7,406 nt of DNA, from the NCBI GenBank assembly GCA_029777225.1, contig JAKOSR010000068.1, forward strand, positions 1-7,406, written 5' to 3'. The notes beneath the pieces were generated by a model that was not told the DNA's origin, did not search any database, and saw only the letters and a list, made by a program, of their open reading frames with translations. The translations under genes and the position numbers were made by a program. The DNA is from Chloroflexota bacterium (lineage in GTDB: Bacteria > Chloroflexota > Anaerolineae > Anaerolineales > Anaerolineaceae). The first letter of the stretch is position 1; each line of letters begins with the position of its first letter. Below are positions 6,825 to 7,406 of this stretch, one piece after another.

Positions 6825-7406
6825 CTATCGCCTAATAAACGGCAGATAGGTTAAGCCAGTCCGGTGATAGTACACCCTCAAGTAATCTATACGACTCCCC
6901 TCAGGGATGTTTAGGTTAATATTAAATACGACGTATGGCGAGCCAGTTTTCAAGTAAATACAACCACCACTCGGATCTGAGCCCCATTCCACTGAGCTAT
7001 CACGAGGCAGCAAAACCGTACCGGGGAAATGAATATAACTAAAAGTGGAGGAAAAGCCTCCGCCTGACAGGGGTAGCCTATATGCCACTCGCATTCCACA
7101 TACCTGTAAGGAGTTTCCCAATACGTTAGGACGCCAGTTGATTACATAGCTTTTGTTTATGGTATCCGCTACGTCCCCAATGTAGGCGCTCAATTCCGTA
7201 TTGTACCCAATGGCATGTCCAAATGGAAGCGCAACTATATCGTCCAGAGCGCCAGCGTCAGTGTAAGTAGTAATCCAGGCATACCCCATCGCGAGCGCGT
7301 TAATGTCTGTTGCAGTGAATTCTGCTTTTGCCATTGGCGTGGTACTAAAGGCGAGCAACGAACAAAGCATCACCGTCGCCAATAGTAGCAAGAATGGCCG
7401 TTTCAA
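6825..7406 (-). CDS. Small exported beta-rich protein of unknown function; start at or beyond the window edge
   Basis: This is a 193-residue frame whose first visible codon is TTG at 7404-7406. That codon may be the start, because it opens a good signal peptide: Lys2-Arg3, a hydrophobic core (residues 5-20) and an AKA|EF cleavage site after residue 28. There is no lipobox, so signal peptidase I is expected. An upstream start outside the window cannot be excluded, and the ribosome binding site is not visible. The mature part is rich in beta-prone and aromatic residues. Two halves can be seen: AWITTYTDAGALDD...SYVINWRP...CGMRVAYRLP (43-112) and FSYIHFPG...PRDSS...GGCIYL...IPEGSRIDYLRVYY (122-180). 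Two mature cysteines (103, 149) could form a disulfide. The chain ends TYLPFIRR. G+C is about 48% by hand count over 6841-7380, lower than secA by eye. The Sec pathway (secA next door) would export it, but the pairing looks coincidental. No known enzyme motif is seen. Confidence 0.75.
   Translation of the reverse strand: MKRPFLLLLATVMLCSLLAFSTTPMAKAEFTATDINALAMGYAWITTYTDAGALDDIVALPFGHAIGYNTELSAYIGDVADTINKSYVINWRPNVLGNSLQVCGMRVAYRLPLSGGGFSSTFSYIHFPGTVLLPRDSSVEWGSDPSGGCIYLKTGSPYVVFNINLNIPEGSRIDYLRVYYHRTGLTYLPFIRR

Noticed and set aside
1..7406. Defence system, mobile element, CRISPR array, tRNA or rRNA
   Set aside because: No direct repeats with spacers, transposase or integrase motifs, attachment-site signs or RNA-gene sequences were found on either strand.

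Overview
The window reads as a stretch of a Chloroflexota chromosome, probably class Anaerolineae. This rests on three things: a very long SecA (1345 residues) with large lineage-type insertions, a secreted protein ending in a YLP-type tail of the kind I recall from Anaerolineae exported proteins, and moderate G+C. The assignment is inferred from protein style, not from a marker gene. All five genes lie on the minus strand, so transcription runs from high to low coordinates.

In transcription order: (1) 6825-7406, a small exported beta-rich protein with a signal peptide, possible TTG start at the very edge of the window, and two domain halves that appear to be in swapped order; (2) an intergenic region of about 205 bp with a strong 12-bp hairpin (6771-6797) and an extended -10 promoter (6674-6682); (3) 2582-6619, secA, the ATPase motor of the Sec translocase; (4) 1788-2564, surE, a survival-protein nucleotidase, GTG start, 17 bp behind secA and surely co-transcribed with it; (5) a 124-bp gap with a second extended -10 promoter (1743-1751) and a true intrinsic terminator with a U-tract (1690-1725) just before the next ribosome binding site; (6) 335-1663, a class III PLP-dependent aminotransferase of the acetylornithine / 4-aminobutyrate type; (7) a 12-bp hairpin (287-316); (8) 1-259, the first 86 codons of a GAF-domain protein that continues past the left edge.

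The genes are mostly housekeeping: protein export (secA), nucleotide or phosphate turnover (surE), amino-acid metabolism (aminotransferase) and probably signal sensing (GAF protein). I see no phage, transposon, CRISPR, tRNA or rRNA, and no obvious new multi-gene system. The points most worth a second look are the apparent circular permutation of the exported protein, the size and placement of the SecA insertions, and the terminator hairpin that seems to sit inside the 5' leader of the aminotransferase mRNA.
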